From: Bigelowiella natans CCMP2755
Lineage: Eukaryota > Cercozoa > Chlorarachniophyceae
DNA: 22,500 nt
Reading direction: 5' to 3'
Assembly (NCBI GenBank): GCA_000320545.1
Contig: ADNK01002422.1
Location: 1 to 22,500 of the forward strand
Part shown: positions 20,629 to 22,500 of the stretch, piece after piece
How positions within the stretch are numbered: the stretch's first letter is position 1
How the letters are laid out: each line of letters opens with the position of its first letter
Notes under the pieces: generated by a model
Told to the model about the DNA's origin: nothing
Databases searched by the model: none
What the model saw: only the letters and a program-made list of their open reading frames with translations
Translations under genes and position numbers: made by a program

Positions 20629-21875
20629 TTAGAAACATCGAATATAAGAATCTAACCCGCCGATAGGTATCAGTCCTTGGTTCTCCATATAGCCAAAGTT
20701 AAGATCCATTCCATTTGGATAGTAAAAGAAGCCTGCCGCAGTATCACAGAATGATTGTATTGAGCGCAATTCACCTTTTTGACATAAGTACTTACCGTCA
20801 TTTGCAGGGCCAACTTTGATAAGGGCATGGAAATCAATGGTGCCTGTGCCAGCAGGAGGGGCCTGTACGATAATATTGTAACTTAGGAACCAAGAAGTAT
20901 TTACAATTAGTACAGTACCTGAAATCGAAATTCAGTTCTCAGAGGTTTGAGATCTCCCTGCGCATGCATTATGCACTCCCGATTCTGGGTGGGAGTGAAA
21001 AACGTCCGTCCTTGCTGATCTAATGGACAAAACTTTAGTCTTGGATAAAAGGAAGTTCGCAAATATTCTCAGAATAACCATTTCCGGTTGTTCGCCATTG
21101 TCCAACAAGAAATCCATCTAATAGCAGTTTTATTACTTAGCGAAGTAGCGAAGTGATCGATCTTAATGCAACTTAGGAATATTTCACCGCTGTCCTGAGC
21201 CTGGAGCGCAAGACCTCTGTACTTCATCGCGTAAAGTCGAACCTAGAATCAACTTGTTCAATACTACTTCAACAAAAAATGCCAAGTCTTTGTACTTCTA
21301 AGATGACTGTGAGCCACTCGCCGGGCGTGTACGTTGTCTTATCATCCTATGAGCATATTTGGTTAATCCCTTCTACAACAATAACATAATTTTTTTCATA
21401 CTTCTTTGAAACGAAGCTGGAACATGTCTGTATAAACTGGTCTGGCACTCTAAAATATTATGGTTCTTAATATTTATTTCAAATGAAGTGTAACACTGAG
21501 ACCAAACCCATGGCATATTTTTCCCTTGGTCACTGCAATCTAGATGATTGTAAGCCCGCACTGGATCATTATTTCGACTGATGGGAACATAACTCAGCAA
21601 TTTCGATACACATGACATGCACCATTCTCATGCGCGACCTGTACGAAGAGATACTGCAGCCAATGTTGTATTCGGTAGGTCTTACTTGCCAACAGCTCGG
21701 ATTTAATTCATCACCAATGAGACCGCTTGAAGCTCCATCTTAATTTAGTACCATCAATTATTTGTAAACATCTAACTACATAAGTTCATTTTTAGTGAAA
21801 TGAATGCTTCTCACCTACGCCTACAAGTCCAACCAAGAACGCGAATCCAACTGCTATCCGTTCCGTTCCCGTCAT
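19565..21875 (-). CDS. Secreted Reeler-domain protein with C-terminal Cys-rich module
   Basis: Exons that join in phase: 21815-21875, 21686-21738, (unresolved third), 21402-21449, 21296-21346, 21188-21242, 21079-21117, 20919-21019, 20796-20862, 20657-20732, 20444-20507, 20310-20366, (one unresolved join), about 20032-20225, about 19882-19920, 19692-19818 and 19565-19621. The start ATG gives a signal peptide (MTGTERIAVGFAFLVGLVGV). The Reeler domain shows TYTPGEWLTVIL, MKYRGLALQAQD, VGQW, REC and APPAGTGTIDFHALIKVG, matching YxPG...fRGFLLQAR...P..GtG.v.F in reelin-type domains. The C-terminal part has KGQSCTDFCASIGAQC, GDSCYYNG and ATRFCFC, a Cys-rich module of the CxxxCxxxGxxC kind seen at the ends of some algal and animal secreted enzymes. 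There is no membrane span, so it is probably secreted. Extracellular matrix or defence roles are inferred from Reeler proteins. Confidence 0.75.
20590..20625. repeat. (TA)n microsatellite in Reeler-gene intron
   Basis: About 36 bases of alternating T and A within the intron 20508-20656, between two exons that join in phase 2. Confidence 0.95.
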
Positions 21876-22392
21876 TATCCTGAATCTGTTTCGTGAATGG
21901 CAGTTAGCCTGTGCACTCAAAGGAAGCCAGGTGCAGTTTACTGTGCTTCTGAAAATTAGACACGCGAGTTTTGTTTTCGATCGGTTGTGTTGCCAACAAA
22001 AGAGTGGCCATGCGGCGTTTCATGCGCGTTTTTCCCTTGTCGCGCACAGAATACGGCCTTGTCCTGCCTCGAAATTCATCAAATGCTAGAGGTTTTGTTG
22101 TGCTGCTAGATCAGAAAAAACCGTGCCTCGCACTCATCCAGTTGCGACCGTTAGACTCGAATCGTTTCTTGGTATCTTGTCGCGAACGATGAATTCAGGC
22201 TGGTTTTGCAGCGACGTAGCAGCCTACCAGCAAGTGCAGACAACTTCTGGAAGTGTGCAGTGGGTTGGTGGGCTTGTCGCAGAGGCAAGCGCTGTTGCCA
22301 GAGGCAGTTTTGCATCGATGCTTCACTCATTGTTCACTCTTCATTGTTCATTGCCAGCAATGGAATCCTTTTTTCACGAGTTGGCATGCACT
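21876..22392. other. Upstream flank of Reeler gene; no confirmed gene
   Basis: Contains the probable promoter of the minus-strand Reeler gene. Plus-strand open frames across 21971-22485 are GC-balanced and long, but they lack a recognisable motif and overlap each other in different frames. I do not call them. Confidence 0.4.
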
Positions 22393-22495
22393 TCAAGCAA
22401 GCTGTTTCACTTGTTCTGTGGAGGTTTGTTCATCGTTAGCAGGAATCCACTCCCAGAGCTCACGCACGAGGTCACGATGGTGTGAACTGGGATCC
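22393..22495 (-). CDS. Possible last exon of a minus-strand gene entering from the right edge
   Basis: Reading leftward from a possible acceptor AAAG just inside the window edge, the frame gives HHRDLVRELWEWIPAND and a short polar end (TSTEQVKQLA) before a TGA at 22395-22393. Composition is protein-like, with charged and aromatic residues in helical spacing. The rest of the gene would lie beyond the window, so this cannot be tested here. An overlapping plus-strand frame is also open. Confidence 0.25.
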
Positions 22496-22500
22496 TTTCA

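Noticed and set aside
22123-22485. 120-residue plus-strand frame near the right edge
   Set aside because: It begins at a non-ATG codon, overlaps other open frames and has no motif; there is no support beyond length.
1-22500. Transposon, CRISPR array, tRNA or rRNA gene
   Set aside because: I saw no terminal inverted repeats with a transposase, no spaced direct repeats, and no tRNA or rRNA signatures on either strand.

Overview
The window is nuclear DNA of an intron-rich microbial eukaryote. Intergenic DNA is full of microsatellites (TA, GT, CT runs) and CTAG/AGCT and TGCAT arrays. Several genes on the minus strand are built of small exons joined by GT-AG introns that are mostly 50-110 bp (150-300 bp in one gene). 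There are no bacterial signals such as Shine-Dalgarno-led operons, tRNA, rRNA, IS or CRISPR. The best organism clue is a histone H2B gene whose N-terminus reads as a signal peptide plus a transit-peptide-like stretch. That arrangement fits an alga with a nucleomorph, most likely a chlorarachniophyte of the Bigelowiella type; this is inference. A cryptophyte is the main alternative.

Layout: 1-1511 microsatellites and no clear gene. 1512-2825 (minus) a single-exon ankyrin-like protein with an internal duplication. 2826-5588 mostly non-coding, with a possible small Cys/Lys-rich exon at 3188-3345 and a CTAG-rich stretch near 4.7-5.3 kb. 5589-7064 (minus) the split H2B gene; its first 14-bp exon is tentative. 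7065-9069 largely repeats, with weak coding hints at 7.15-7.62 kb and CTAG/AGCT arrays at 7.7-8.7 kb. 9070-19298 (minus) a very large mosaic gene for a secreted or cell-surface protein. 19565-21875 (minus) a second secreted protein with a Reeler domain and a Cys-rich module. 21876-22500 no firm gene, possibly a last exon running in from the right edge.

I read the large gene exon by exon on the reverse complement. In order it gives: a signal peptide ending just before His-Asn-Trp; a conserved extracellular module; a Cys-containing segment; a malectin-like module; a discoidin (F5/8)-like module; a Pro/Thr linker; two tandem DOMON domains; one membrane span; and a cytosolic tail with SH3-ligand-like proline motifs. 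Most junctions keep codon phase exactly, which is strong support. A few regions (about 16.4-17.0, 14.4-14.7 and 13.55-13.92 kb, and the 10.3-10.57 kb junction) I could not join cleanly, so the model may be split or contain errors. The Reeler gene and the DOMON gene lie head-to-tail about 270 bp apart. Reeler and DOMON domains also occur together in animal FRRS1-type proteins, so the pair may act in the same extracellular process; this is inference.
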